A DNA stretch of 30,865 nucleotides from CAZQAA01 sp964591255 (GTDB taxonomy: Bacteria; Desulfobacterota; DSM-4660; Desulfatiglandales; Desulfatiglandaceae). Shown here piece by piece: positions 15,084 to 23,291 of the stretch. A model generated the notes under the pieces. That model had not been told where the DNA came from and did no database searches. It saw nothing but the letters and a program-made list of their open reading frames with translations. The DNA is taken from assembly GCA_964591255.1 (NCBI GenBank), contig CAZQAA010000188.1, positions 1-30,865 on the forward strand. Reading direction: 5' to 3'. The first letter of the stretch is position 1. Each line of letters begins with the position of its first letter. A program made the position numbers and the translations under genes.

Positions 15084-15479
15084 TTATATTTCCAGAAAAA
15101 CAGTCAGGGGAATAACATGGAGTTCCCCGTTTATTTCCTGGGTTGATCCCAATTGCCAGCGTATACACTTTGCCTGATTATCAAGCAGGTCGTTTATATC
15201 CTGCAACAGTCCGTCAATATTGATTATCGGGTGTCGCCGAAAAACGGTGGGCAGACCGTAGGTGAGACTGCATGCTATGCATTTGCCAGGACGCTGTTTT
15301 AGGTGAAACTGAAAGTTGAGTCTGCCCTGTTCGTAGCCGGTATAGACGAGTTCGATATCAAATGCACCTTCTTCGTCATTTCCAAGAAGGGCCTCAAAAA
15401 ATAGAATTGTCCGGTCTGGTGAAAACAGTTTCCGTAAGACATCTTTCTTAAATATCTTTTCAAAATCTAATGGCTGCAT
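15084..15479 (-). CDS. conserved-looking hypothetical protein with CxxC motif
   Basis: Not recognised with certainty. The 131-residue protein is acidic at the N-terminus (LDFEKIFKKDVLRKLFSPDR) and predicted soluble, with no signal peptide or membrane helix. The central part holds alternating strands (AFDIELVYTGYE, LNFQFHLK) followed by RPGKCIACSLTYGLPTVF, where a CxxC pair sits in a compact Gly/Pro-rich turn, then RRHPIINIDGLLQDINDLL and a C-terminal ELHVIPLTVFLEI strand. One CxxC could bind metal with a partner subunit or act in redox. The ATG at 15479 has AGGG upstream; an in-frame TTG at 15497 has AGGAAA upstream and adds six residues. Its gap to the M23 gene is small (39 bp), and 35 bp separate it from the acyltransferase, so it belongs to the envelope operon. 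Confidence 0.8.
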   Translation of the reverse strand: MQPLDFEKIFKKDVLRKLFSPDRTILFFEALLGNDEEGAFDIELVYTGYEQGRLNFQFHLKQRPGKCIACSLTYGLPTVFRRHPIINIDGLLQDINDLLDNQAKCIRWQLGSTQEINGELHVIPLTVFLEI

Positions 15480-15518
15480 AATCGAAAACCCTGTCAAAAA
15501 GTAAGTTTCCTAAAAGAA

Positions 15519-16886
15519 CTATTTTTTTAGCAAAAGCAGTTTCCGGATTATATTGTCCTGAATCCAGTGTGGGTCCCACCATTCTGTAGGATTGACAAAC
15601 AGGCCGCTTACCATGATTCCAAAATGGAGGTGATCGCCTCCGGCAAGTCCAGTTTGTCCTGTAAATCCGATCTGATCTCCCTTGCTTACCTTTTGACCGG
15701 TTTTGACTGTGATTGAGCTCAAATGTGAGTAGGTAGAGGCAAGGCCCTGACCATGATCCAGGACTACTGTAAGTCCATATATACCGAGGGGCTGCGCATA
15801 TATAACACGGCCATTGTTTGCGGCATATACTTCGGAATTGGCGAGAGATGCCAGATCGATTCCGAGGTGAACCGCTTTGTCCACTTTATGTCCTTTGTAA
15901 TAATATATACGGTGATCAGCAAAGTTTGCCATACAGGCGGCATCTTTGAGTCTTAACCATGATCCCTCCCATAGACGTTCTTGAGAAGTGTTTTTTCCCA
16001 GATCTTGAAAGACGGCTGCATTTTTTTCCCTCAACTCCCTATTGATTATACAAAATTTTTCTATCTCAGTGGCATTGGGATCGGGGCAATAGGAGGAGAA
16101 ATATGGTAGCACACGTTCCAGAAACCTGTCGCTGATATTGATCCGCCGTGTCCGAAATGATTTTGTAAGTATGCGGTAATAGAATCTTGCAATGGAGGTG
16201 TTACCGGCCCTGTCTTGCGCCCATAAGTGAATGTCTGCGTGTGATTGTATATTATGCGGAATACCGAAATAACACACATGATACCCGTTTTGCGATTTGC
16301 TGTCTGCAGGAAAACCGGGGAAAAAGAGGGAGTTCACAAATATTCCGCTTGTTATAACATCAGAAGATGTCTGGTATACGACAAGACCTGTTCCCCCTCT
16401 GGAAACATAATGTAATCGGCTTATGGCCCTAATGGCCGGTTGAATAGTGTCTACAACCATTTTATGTCGAAGGACTTCCATATTCCCATCCCCACCTCTT
16501 CTACGGGAATAGTCCCATACAGACACCTCGAGCCATACTTCTCCCTGGGCCAGGTTTAACATAGCAGGATCAATAGAGAATTGCGTCTTAAATTCATGAA
16601 CCCCTTCACGATTAAACAGATCCCTAAAAGGGAAGTTTTTCTTCAATATACCTATTTTTCGTTCGCCTTGGTTGACTGATACATCAACAACCCTTAGTCC
16701 CCTTTTCATATCCCTGACAGTGATGTTGAAATTTTGGCGTCCTGAAAGATATTTCTGTAAAGGTTGAAACTCAATGGATGGCTTTTCACCTTCAAATATC
16801 AAAGACAAGAACCAAACAAGAAAACACAAAACAACCGTTATTGATATAACGGTGAAAAACAGACCAACTCTTTTTTCTTTTCGCAT
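15519..16886 (-). CDS. membrane-anchored M23 family metallopeptidase
   Basis: Probable peptidoglycan endopeptidase of the LytM/M23 type. The 455-residue protein has one N-terminal membrane anchor (VGLFFTVISITVVLCFLVWFL, about 7-27) and then about 300 periplasmic residues rich in beta strands, with Ig-like character. The C-terminal catalytic domain (about 340-440) has HLGIDLAS (zinc His and Asp), GLTVVLDHGQGLASTYSHLSSI, VSKGDQIGFTGQTGLAGGDHLHFGI (catalytic and zinc His) and NPTEWWD. All expected catalytic residues are present, so it looks active rather than an activator such as EnvC. Its ATG at 16886 has GGAGT about 11 bases upstream. It heads the cluster with the CxxC protein, acyltransferase and RlpA. 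Confidence 0.94.
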   Translation of the reverse strand: MRKEKRVGLFFTVISITVVLCFLVWFLSLIFEGEKPSIEFQPLQKYLSGRQNFNITVRDMKRGLRVVDVSVNQGERKIGILKKNFPFRDLFNREGVHEFKTQFSIDPAMLNLAQGEVWLEVSVWDYSRRRGGDGNMEVLRHKMVVDTIQPAIRAISRLHYVSRGGTGLVVYQTSSDVITSGIFVNSLFFPGFPADSKSQNGYHVCYFGIPHNIQSHADIHLWAQDRAGNTSIARFYYRILTKSFRTRRINISDRFLERVLPYFSSYCPDPNATEIEKFCIINRELREKNAAVFQDLGKNTSQERLWEGSWLRLKDAACMANFADHRIYYYKGHKVDKAVHLGIDLASLANSEVYAANNGRVIYAQPLGIYGLTVVLDHGQGLASTYSHLSSITVKTGQKVSKGDQIGFTGQTGLAGGDHLHFGIMVSGLFVNPTEWWDPHWIQDNIIRKLLLLKK

Positions 16887-16959
16887 AAAGTTACTTTACT
16901 CCATCTATAGGTCTTGATGACATCCGTAATTTTTTACACGGCTTATTAAGGAGGGTATT

Positions 16960-17025
16960 ATGGTGAGGGTAAAGATATCAACTTATATTGATGATGACAA
17001 TTATTTTATTGCCTATATATTTTAG
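16960..17025 (+). CDS. possible 21-residue small protein
   Basis: The only ORF of its size here with a near-ideal ribosome-binding site: AAGGAGGG (16948-16955), then four bases, then ATG. It encodes MVRVKISTYIDDDNYFIAYI plus a final Phe and stops with TAG. It runs on the plus strand in the 168-bp gap between two minus-strand genes. The alternating strand-forming residues with DDD and Y-x-A-Y recall the first strands of HicB-type antitoxins, so it may be a stub of a decayed antitoxin gene. The next codons in frame show no HicB continuation. It may equally be a real microprotein or chance. Confidence 0.25.
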   Translation: MVRVKISTYIDDDNYFIAYIF

Positions 17026-17054
17026 GATGAAAATGCAAGCAGAATCACCATATT

Positions 17055-18431
17055 TCACAAGCCTTCATTTCTGCCTGCTTTTTTCTTTATTTCTGTACAG
17101 ATATCAGTTACCTTTTTTACCACATCCTGATAGTTTATGGTACTGTACCGCCGGTTTTTCATAAGTACCTTTCCGTTAACAACTACATCTCTTACGTCCG
17201 TTCCCTTGGCGGAATATACAACAGAAGAAATGGGATCATGAAGTGGGCACATATGGGGTGTATTGAGCCCTATGACGATGATATCAGCCTGTTTTCCTGT
17301 TTGTATGGATCCTATTTTTTCTCCTATGCCAAGTGTATTTGCTCCGTGGATTGTGGCCATTTTTAAGACAGTCATGGCATCAAGGGCAGTGGGATCGTTT
17401 GTAAATACCTTGCATAATTTTGTCGCGGTATCCATCTCACACAGCATATCCAAGTTGTTGTTGGAAGCACAGCCATCTGTTCCCAGTCCAACGGTCAGCC
17501 CCATATCAATCATTTCAGATACCTTGGCTACTCCCGATCCCAGTTTCATATTGCTTTCCGGTACGTGCACTATTTTCACCTCTTTTTTTTTGAGGAGATC
17601 TATCTCTTCATGATCCAAGTGGACACAATGAGCCGCGATCAGATCTTTGTCGATTATCCCGAGTTGATCCAGATAGTGCACAGGTCTTTTCCGTGTTTTT
17701 TTGACAAGATCATTCACTTCATGGATAGTTTCGGAAAGGTGAATTTGAAGGGGAATATTGAATTCTTTCGATATCTTCCATGCACCCTTGAGTGTCTGTC
17801 CTGAACATGTAACCGGACTATGGCAGAATATGCCCGGCTTGATCAGGTCAGAAGTATTTATCCATCTTTCAATGAATTTTTTGGCAAGATTAAGGTTTTC
17901 AGATGGATCTTTAATCCCGGGAGCGGGAAAATCTATAACCCCCTGAGCAACAAGCGCTCTAAGTCCTGACTCCATGACAGCATGGACGGAGCTATCCTGA
18001 AAGAAATAACCATCTGCAAAACAGGTGGTTCCGGATGCAATCATTTCGAGACACCCGAGGAGCGATCCATAATATACTGTTTCTGGATTCAGGAATTCGG
18101 ACTCGGCAGGAAATATCTTATCGAAGAGCCATTTTGTAAGGGGCATATCGTCTGCAAGCCCTCTGAACAGTGTCATGGGGATATGGGTGTGTGCATTAAC
18201 CAAGCCTGGCATAACTATGGCGTCAGTTGCGTCGATTATCTCTGTTTTATCTGCGTACGGCCAGACAGTTTGGTCCATTTTTTGGATGCCAGCGATTTTG
18301 CCATCTATTATAATAATATCTGCGTCTGAAATTATCTCTCCATCCTTTGCCATAGTTATGATGATACCACATCTTATCACCAGGTCTGGGACGGAATTAA
18401 TGCTTGGGGATCCATTTTTGCTATTAATCAT
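17055..18431 (-). CDS. mtaD: amidohydrolase, 5-methylthioadenosine/S-adenosylhomocysteine deaminase type
   Basis: Zinc amidohydrolase that probably deaminates the adenine of MTA, SAH or adenosine in by-product salvage. The 458-residue protein has the composite beta-domain ends and TIM-barrel of the family. Metal site residues: the HTH pair at 81-83 in PGLVNAHTHIPMTLFRGLADDMPL, the His in LQIHLSETIHEV near 233, the AHCVHLDHEEI segment near 267-277, and the Asp in VGLGTDGCASNNNLDMLCEM near 318. LADDMPLTKWL is typical of MtaD-like members. The related SsnA and cytosine/guanine deaminase groups share these motifs, so the exact substrate is open. No strong ribosome-binding site is seen before the ATG. 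It is 168 bp upstream of the M23 gene and may not be in its operon. Confidence 0.9.
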   Translation of the reverse strand: MINSKNGSPSINSVPDLVIRCGIIITMAKDGEIISDADIIIIDGKIAGIQKMDQTVWPYADKTEIIDATDAIVMPGLVNAHTHIPMTLFRGLADDMPLTKWLFDKIFPAESEFLNPETVYYGSLLGCLEMIASGTTCFADGYFFQDSSVHAVMESGLRALVAQGVIDFPAPGIKDPSENLNLAKKFIERWINTSDLIKPGIFCHSPVTCSGQTLKGAWKISKEFNIPLQIHLSETIHEVNDLVKKTRKRPVHYLDQLGIIDKDLIAAHCVHLDHEEIDLLKKKEVKIVHVPESNMKLGSGVAKVSEMIDMGLTVGLGTDGCASNNNLDMLCEMDTATKLCKVFTNDPTALDAMTVLKMATIHGANTLGIGEKIGSIQTGKQADIIVIGLNTPHMCPLHDPISSVVYSAKGTDVRDVVVNGKVLMKNRRYSTINYQDVVKKVTDICTEIKKKAGRNEGL

Positions 18432-18797
18432 AATGGTTGTATTAATATTGTTTTTATCAATAAATGGTTATTTGTCACAATCTCGGTATCAATCTGCAGG
18501 ATTTGTGCAATGTATTAATTAACTATATGTCTTTGCATAATTCCCTTAATTTTTTTATCTTGCAAAACATGTTTTTTCTGGACTGTCCTAGAAATAGCAC
18601 CCAGAATATAGAATATATTTGCAAATGGGCATCAATTATCCCTGAAATATAGTGCCAAGGCCTCTTGCTGATTGGTGATGATTATAAATGGTCAAGCAAT
18701 AAGGTCAAGAGATTTACAATTTTAATTTTGCTTGACAGTATGACAATGTTCGGGGGAAATTAACCAACAAAAATCTGAAACCGTGGAGAAGGAAGAT
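18432..18797. other. divergent intergenic region between mtaD and the DUF1015 gene
   Basis: About 365 bp without a credible gene, strongly A/T-rich. It contains TTAATTAA (18515-18522), a 12-bp palindrome AAAACATGTTTT (18564-18575), GAATATA twice near 18603, and the GGTCAAG repeats listed separately. TTGACA at 18732 has no good -10 at the right distance, so I do not call a promoter, although at least one for each gene must lie here. Confidence 0.6.
18690..18737. promoter_or_regulatory. GGTCAAG direct repeats with an inverted CTTGAC copy
   Basis: GGTCAAG occurs at 18690-18696 and 18703-18709 (13-bp period), and its inverse CTTGACA at 18731-18737. The set is 60-110 bp before the DUF1015 start. 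The spacing suggests binding by a helix-turn-helix regulator, but this is inference from pattern only. Confidence 0.3.
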
Positions 18798-20156
18798 ATG
18801 GCTGTTATTGCCCCATTCAAGGGGATTACCTATAATTTCCACAAGGATCTGGATTTCTCAAGACTTGTCGCTCCTCCTTATGATGTGATTTCGGAGTCTG
18901 AGCAGGAGAGATACTACCGGGCCCATCCTTACAATGTTATTCGTCTTATCCTGGGAAAAAAGAAGAGAGGTGATTCAGACTGGGACAACAGGTATACGCG
19001 TGCTGCTGAATATTTTAGGAGGTGGCAGTCTGAAGGTGTCCTCATGCGTTCAGACCAACCGTCAATCTATCTGGTTTCCTTGACGTTTAGTCCGGAAGAG
19101 GGGATACGCAAACTGACCAGATGGGGCATGATAGTCGTTGTCAGGATTGAGGAACAGGGCTCTGGAGTTGTTTTACCCCATGAACAGACCTTTTCTGCTC
19201 ACAAGGATGACCGCTTGAGGCTTATGAGGGCATGTAGTGCCCAATTTAGCCAAATTTTCGGTCTTTATGAAGATGCCGATCATAATATATCAAACGTCCT
19301 CAGAGAGACAGTCGATTTTTCACCCCAGATATCCTTTGATTTTGAAGATGGCACTGAACACAGGATGTGGATTTTGAATAACAATCATTTCCTGTTTAAA
19401 GAACTGGCATATATCATGCGGGACAAGAAGATATTTATTGCTGACGGCCACCATAGATATGAGACTTCGCGTAATTTCAGGAATCTTATGATGGCCAGAT
19501 ACGGATCACGTCCGGTCAGCAGGTCCTATGAATATGTCATGATGTATCTGACAAACATGTTTGATGAAGGCCTGACAGTGCTTCCTTCACACCGGCTTGT
19601 CAAAAAAGCCCCCTATTTTGAACTGCACTCCTTTCTTGAAAAGGCGGGGAAATGGTTTGATATAAGCGAGTTTCATTTGTCTGGCCAGGACCCTGAAAGC
19701 ATGTTGCAAAATTTCAGGAATAAATTGAAAGAAGAGGGCCAACGAGGGACTGCTGTTGGATTTTATCCGTATCTTGGCGATCGGTGTTATCTGCTCAGCC
19801 TTAAACCCAACATGCGACAGGAGTTGGGCGATGATCTGCATCCCTCGCTCAAGAAACTGGATGTATTGGTCCTGTCCCGTTTGATATTCCAAAAGACTAT
19901 CGGCTTTGACAAAAAGGATATGGACAATGATGAGATATTCCATTACCAAAGCAATATGGAAAGGGCATTTTCACAGGTCTCCTCAGGAGATTATCAGATG
20001 GTCTTTTTCCTGAATCCTACCAAGATAGATCATGTAAAGGAGGTTGCAGGCCATTCCCTTGTCATGCCGAGAAAATCTACCTATTTTTATCCAAAGATAT
20101 TGACAGGCCTGGTATTCAACAAAATAGATCCTCATGAAACCATTCTCATACCATAA
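18798..20156 (+). CDS. DUF1015 family protein
   Basis: Member of the DUF1015 family, whose biochemical role I do not know for certain; other family members occur beside serine or lipid metabolism genes. The 452-residue protein is soluble, with no signal peptide. Recognisable blocks: VIAPFKGITYNFHKDLDFSRLVAPPYDVIS near the start, HPYNVIRLILGKKKRGD, VVLPHEQTFSAHKDDRLRLMRACSAQFSQIFGLYED, the strongly conserved IADGHHRYETSRNFRNLM, and VLPSHRLV. The ADGHHRY block, with paired His residues, looks like an active or metal site. I use the ATG at 18798 because GGAGAAGG (18785-18792) lies five bases upstream; an in-frame GTG at 18783 overlaps that site. It overlaps the next gene by 23 bp, so the two are translationally linked. 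Confidence 0.92.
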   Translation: MAVIAPFKGITYNFHKDLDFSRLVAPPYDVISESEQERYYRAHPYNVIRLILGKKKRGDSDWDNRYTRAAEYFRRWQSEGVLMRSDQPSIYLVSLTFSPEEGIRKLTRWGMIVVVRIEEQGSGVVLPHEQTFSAHKDDRLRLMRACSAQFSQIFGLYEDADHNISNVLRETVDFSPQISFDFEDGTEHRMWILNNNHFLFKELAYIMRDKKIFIADGHHRYETSRNFRNLMMARYGSRPVSRSYEYVMMYLTNMFDEGLTVLPSHRLVKKAPYFELHSFLEKAGKWFDISEFHLSGQDPESMLQNFRNKLKEEGQRGTAVGFYPYLGDRCYLLSLKPNMRQELGDDLHPSLKKLDVLVLSRLIFQKTIGFDKKDMDNDEIFHYQSNMERAFSQVSSGDYQMVFFLNPTKIDHVKEVAGHSLVMPRKSTYFYPKILTGLVFNKIDPHETILIP

Positions 20157-20853
20157 TATCGTCCTGAAGAGGAATGAAAGCATTGACTCTTTTATGGATG
20201 GACGCCTGAAGCTTATTCAATCAAAAGATGGCTATCGATTTTCCATAGATGCAGTCCTGCTTTCAGAATTTGTTACTATCAAACAGGGTGATGTGATCTT
20301 GGACCTGGGGACAGGTTGCGGCGTGATACTCCTGCTACTTCTCATGACGAAATCCATCAGGTATACTCTTGGCCTGGAAATCCAAGAGGAACTGGCTTCT
20401 CAAGCTGAACGAAACGCCTCGCTTAACGGATTTGAAGATAGAATGGGAATAATTTTGGGGGATATCAAACATCCTCCTATAGCCAAGAGATCGGTAGATG
20501 TTGTCATATGTAATCCCCCTTACAGACGGGTAAAAAGCGGTCGCATCAACCCTGATCCAAGGAAGGCCGTTGCCAGGCATGAACTCATGGCATCTATTGA
20601 CGATATTTTAGATACGTCAGCAAGCCTTCTTAAGGGAAAAGGGAGGGTAGCTGTTGTCTATCCGGCTGTCCGTTTTATGGACATATTGGCCCGTTTGAGG
20701 CATTTTAATCTCGAGCCTAAAAAGATGAGGATTATTTACCCAGACCCCAGCTCGGAAGCAAGTCTGGTATTGATAGAGGCCTGTATGGGAGCCAGACCCG
20801 GCATGAAGATCGAACCACCTGTCTTTGGTCAGGGAAATTGGGATACTATATAG
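20134..20853 (+). CDS. trmN6: tRNA1(Val) (adenine(37)-N6)-methyltransferase-like protein
   Basis: SAM-dependent N6-adenine methyltransferase of the YfiC/TrmN6 group. Of 239 residues, the N-terminal SFMDGRLKLIQSKDGYRFSIDAVLLSEFV (19-47) is the family's substrate-binding lead-in. SAM motif I is LDLGTGCGVILLLL (56-69) and the catalytic motif is NPPY at 127-130, followed by YRRVKSGRINPD and ARHELMASIDDIL. The RNA target in this organism is inferred, not shown. The start lies inside the 3' end of the DUF1015 gene with no clear ribosome-binding site, which fits coupled translation. Its 3' end overlaps the convergent DUF721 gene by 8 bp. Confidence 0.92.
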   Translation: MKPFSYHNIVLKRNESIDSFMDGRLKLIQSKDGYRFSIDAVLLSEFVTIKQGDVILDLGTGCGVILLLLLMTKSIRYTLGLEIQEELASQAERNASLNGFEDRMGIILGDIKHPPIAKRSVDVVICNPPYRRVKSGRINPDPRKAVARHELMASIDDILDTSASLLKGKGRVAVVYPAVRFMDILARLRHFNLEPKKMRIIYPDPSSEASLVLIEACMGARPGMKIEPPVFGQGNWDTI

Positions 20854-21154
20854 ACCCGGCCCGAAACTCTATTTTCATGATGGCCGTACGGCCCAGTTTT
20901 TCATTTAGCTCTTCTCTTATCTCTTTTTCCAGGAATTTGAGTTCCTGCAACCATATAGGGTCAGTGACCACAACCCTGAGTCTTTTGTCCTTTATCCACA
21001 CCGGATGGGCCTTTTTGGCGACAGCATCTCCTACCAGTTCATCCCAGACCTTCCAGATAGCTGCGTCATTCGGATTGAACGGCAAGGCTCCATTATTAAG
21101 CAGGAGATCAATAATATTTTTTAGAGGAGTTAGTGAATTCTTATCATATTCCAT
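20846..21154 (-). CDS. DUF721 / DciA-like protein
   Basis: DciA-type proteins help load the replicative helicase DnaB in bacteria without DnaC or DnaI. The diagnostic DUF721 block is clear: LKNIIDLLLNNGALPF, IWKVWDELVGDAVAKKAHPVWIKDKRLRVVVTDPIWLQELKFLEKEIREELNEKLGRTAIMKIEFRAG. The W-x-x-x-V-G-x-x-x-x-x-H-(A/P)-x-P pattern and the final strand match the KH-like fold of the family. The reading frame is open up to a TTG at 21283, with ATGs at 21205, 21181 and 21154. None has a strong ribosome-binding site. I use 21154, which puts the conserved block at the N-terminus and gives 102 residues; a longer start of up to 145 residues remains possible. It is divergent from hflK and convergent with trmN6. 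Confidence 0.82.
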   Translation of the reverse strand: MEYDKNSLTPLKNIIDLLLNNGALPFNPNDAAIWKVWDELVGDAVAKKAHPVWIKDKRLRVVVTDPIWLQELKFLEKEIREELNEKLGRTAIMKIEFRAGSI

Positions 21155-21237
21155 ATTCTTAACTTTATGTGCCGTTATCATCGAAGTCAAGGGGGCATTT
21201 TTCATAACAGTCAGAAAAAACACTTTCAGTTTATAGC

Positions 21238-21266
21238 TTGACTCACGCCTATTTTCTCTATATTTT
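21238..21266 (+). promoter_or_regulatory. candidate promoter for hflK-hflC
   Basis: TTGACT (21238-21243, five of six), 17-bp spacer, TATTTT (21261-21266, four of six). Initiation near 21273 would give a 40-nt leader before the hflK ATG at 21313. The promoter would lie within any long-start reading of the divergent DUF721 gene, another reason to prefer a shorter DUF721 start. Confidence 0.5.
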
Positions 21267-21312
21267 GTTAAATTATGGTACAAATAATTATAAACTCACA
21301 CGGAGTAATCTA

Positions 21313-22350
21313 ATGAACTGGGACTGGGATAAGTTGCAAAGTCAAAAGAGGGGTAGACCAGGCAGGGATCCCGGATCTCCTGCGGGATTGAATGACCTGT
21401 TTGATAAAATAAAGGGATCGGGCGGGAAATTTCCATTTATTATCCTAGGTATAATCCTTTTACTCCTTGCCACGAGCTCATTTTTTACCGTGGGAGTTGA
21501 TGAGGTTGGAGTGGTGCAGAGGTTCGGGAGATATGTGAGGACTGTCCAGCCCGGGCTGAATTTCAAATTGCCTGGAGGCATAGAGAAGGTAACCAAGGTC
21601 AAGGTGAGGCGCATCTTTAAGGAGGAGTTCGGGCTTCGTACTATTCAGGCAGGTGTGAGAACTAGATATGCTGCCGGTTCAGCTTATCAGAACGAATCTC
21701 TTATGTTGACAGGGGATCTGAACGTGGCTATTGTCCCGTGGATCGTTCAGTTTCGCATCAATGATCCGTACAAGTTTTTGTTCAAGGTGAGAAACGTAAA
21801 GGCCACCTTGCGGGATCTCTCTGAGGCCACTATGAGGATGGTGGTAGGTGACAGGAGTATAAACGAGGTGATTAGCAAAAGAGAAGAGATTGCCACTGAA
21901 GCGGAAATGCTTCTGCAGAAGGAGTTGGAGGATGCGGAAACAGGCATAAAGGTTGTTACCATTGAAATGAAAAAGACGAACGTCCCTGAGCCGGTCCAGC
22001 CGTCATTTAATGAGGTGAATCAGGCAATTCAGGAAAGGGAAAAAGTTATTTACGAGGCCAAGGAGCAATATAACAAGGTTATCCCTGCTGCCAAGGGAAA
22101 TGCTGAAAAGACAATCAGGGCTGCCGAGGGTTATGCCCTTGACAGGGTGAACAGGGCAAAGGGTGATGTGGCCAGATTCCTTTCTCTGTATAAAGAATAT
22201 TCGAAGGCAAAGGATGTGACGCTAAGGCGTCTGTACCTGGAGGCCATGGAAACTATTTTCCCGAGTATGGGGAGCAAGTACATTGTTGATGCAGAGCAAA
22301 ATAATCTGCTCCCTTTGCTAAATCTTGGAAAGGGCGAAGGAGGCAAATAA
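21313..22350 (+). CDS. hflK: FtsH protease activity modulator HflK
   Basis: SPFH/stomatin-family membrane protein that with HflC forms a large cage around the FtsH protease. It has 345 residues: a Gly/Arg-rich cytoplasmic N-terminus (about 1-40), one membrane segment (FPFIILGIILLLLATSSFF, about 41-59), the SPFH domain beginning VGVDEVGVVQRFGRYVRTVQPGLNFKLP, and a long charged coiled-coil region (about 215-305, REKVIYEAKEQYNKVIPAAKG...). The ATG at 21313 follows CGGAGT by seven bases. An extended frame back to 21238 lacks a ribosome-binding site and would run over the promoter. It overlaps hflC by one base (TAATG). ftsH is not in the window. Confidence 0.96.
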   Translation: MNWDWDKLQSQKRGRPGRDPGSPAGLNDLFDKIKGSGGKFPFIILGIILLLLATSSFFTVGVDEVGVVQRFGRYVRTVQPGLNFKLPGGIEKVTKVKVRRIFKEEFGLRTIQAGVRTRYAAGSAYQNESLMLTGDLNVAIVPWIVQFRINDPYKFLFKVRNVKATLRDLSEATMRMVVGDRSINEVISKREEIATEAEMLLQKELEDAETGIKVVTIEMKKTNVPEPVQPSFNEVNQAIQEREKVIYEAKEQYNKVIPAAKGNAEKTIRAAEGYALDRVNRAKGDVARFLSLYKEYSKAKDVTLRRLYLEAMETIFPSMGSKYIVDAEQNNLLPLLNLGKGEGGK

Positions 22351-23291
22351 TGAGAGCCAAGTTCCTGATTATCCCGATTATCATTTTGTTGATCGCCTTT
22401 TTTTCATCTGCCTACACGGTTGACGAGACCGAACAGGTCGTAATTACTCAATTTGGAAAGGCAATAGGTGAGCCAAAGACCAAGGCTGGTTTATATTTCA
22501 AACTTCCGATTATCCAACAGGCCAACTATTTCCCCAAAAATCTTCTTGAGTGGGATGGTGATCCTGGACAGATTCCCACCTTGGATAAGACATTTATATG
22601 GGTGGATACCTTTGCTCGGTGGAAGATTGTTGATCCTCTTAAATTTTTTCAGACAGTCAATAATGAAATGGCGGCACAGGCACGGCTTGACGATATTATT
22701 GATCCTGCAGTCCGCAATTTTGTCACCTCGTATCCCTTAATAGAAACTGTCCGAATGACCAACCGGGAGCTGGATACATTCGATGTGACAGTAGGTAAAA
22801 ACATGGAAAAAAGGGACCTGCCTAAAATCAAGATGGGCAGGGAAAAGATCATCAACGGTGTTTTAGAGCAGGCGTCGGCCAAATTAAGCGGATTTGGTAT
22901 TCAATTAGTGGATGTGGCTATAAAACGACTTAATTATGTAGAGCAGGTGAGAAGATCAGTTTACGGTAGGATGATTGCCGAGAGGAGACAGATTGCGGAA
23001 AAATTTCGCTCTGAAGGCCAGGGAGAGGCACGGAAGATTGAGGGTAATAGGGAAAAAGAGCTAAAGAGGATTACGTCCGAGGCATATAAAAGTGCGGAGG
23101 AAATAAAGGGTAAGGCAGATGCAGAAGCCACCAAGATATATGCCAAGGCATATGGCAAGGACCCCGATTTCTATTCCTTTTTGAAATCGCTTGATGTTTA
23201 CAAAAAAACCATGGATAAGGATACCTTCCTTGTTCTTTCCACCGACTCGGATTTCCTGAAATATTTCAAAGGATACGGTGCCATAAATTAA
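22350..23291 (+). CDS. hflC: protease modulator HflC
   Basis: Partner of HflK in the FtsH-HflKC complex. The 313-residue protein has an N-terminal membrane anchor (FLIIPIIILLIAFFSSAYTV, about 4-23) and an SPFH domain opening with DETEQVVITQFGKAIGEPKTKAGLYFKLPIIQQANYFPKNLLEWDG. The coiled region has VYGRMIAERRQIAEKFRSEGQGEARKIEGNREKELKRI, and the C-terminal part is KSLDVYKKTMDKDTFLVLSTDSDFLKYF, all typical. The ATG overlaps the hflK stop, and GAAGGAGG lies just upstream within hflK, so expression is coupled and strong. Nothing recognisable follows for 360 bp. Confidence 0.97.
   Translation: MRAKFLIIPIIILLIAFFSSAYTVDETEQVVITQFGKAIGEPKTKAGLYFKLPIIQQANYFPKNLLEWDGDPGQIPTLDKTFIWVDTFARWKIVDPLKFFQTVNNEMAAQARLDDIIDPAVRNFVTSYPLIETVRMTNRELDTFDVTVGKNMEKRDLPKIKMGREKIINGVLEQASAKLSGFGIQLVDVAIKRLNYVEQVRRSVYGRMIAERRQIAEKFRSEGQGEARKIEGNREKELKRITSEAYKSAEEIKGKADAEATKIYAKAYGKDPDFYSFLKSLDVYKKTMDKDTFLVLSTDSDFLKYFKGYGAIN

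Noticed and set aside
15049..15168. N-terminal extension of the DUF374 acyltransferase to an upstream start at 15168
   Set aside because: It would overlap the well-supported CxxC protein gene by 85 bp and adds a non-conserved Cys/Pro-rich stretch.
18464..18652. 62-codon plus-strand ORF in the mtaD-DUF1015 spacer
   Set aside because: No ribosome-binding site, low-complexity A/T-driven composition and no recognisable motif.
21238..21312. 25-residue N-terminal extension of HflK
   Set aside because: TTG start without a ribosome-binding site, lying over the predicted promoter; the ATG at 21313 has CGGAGT at good spacing.
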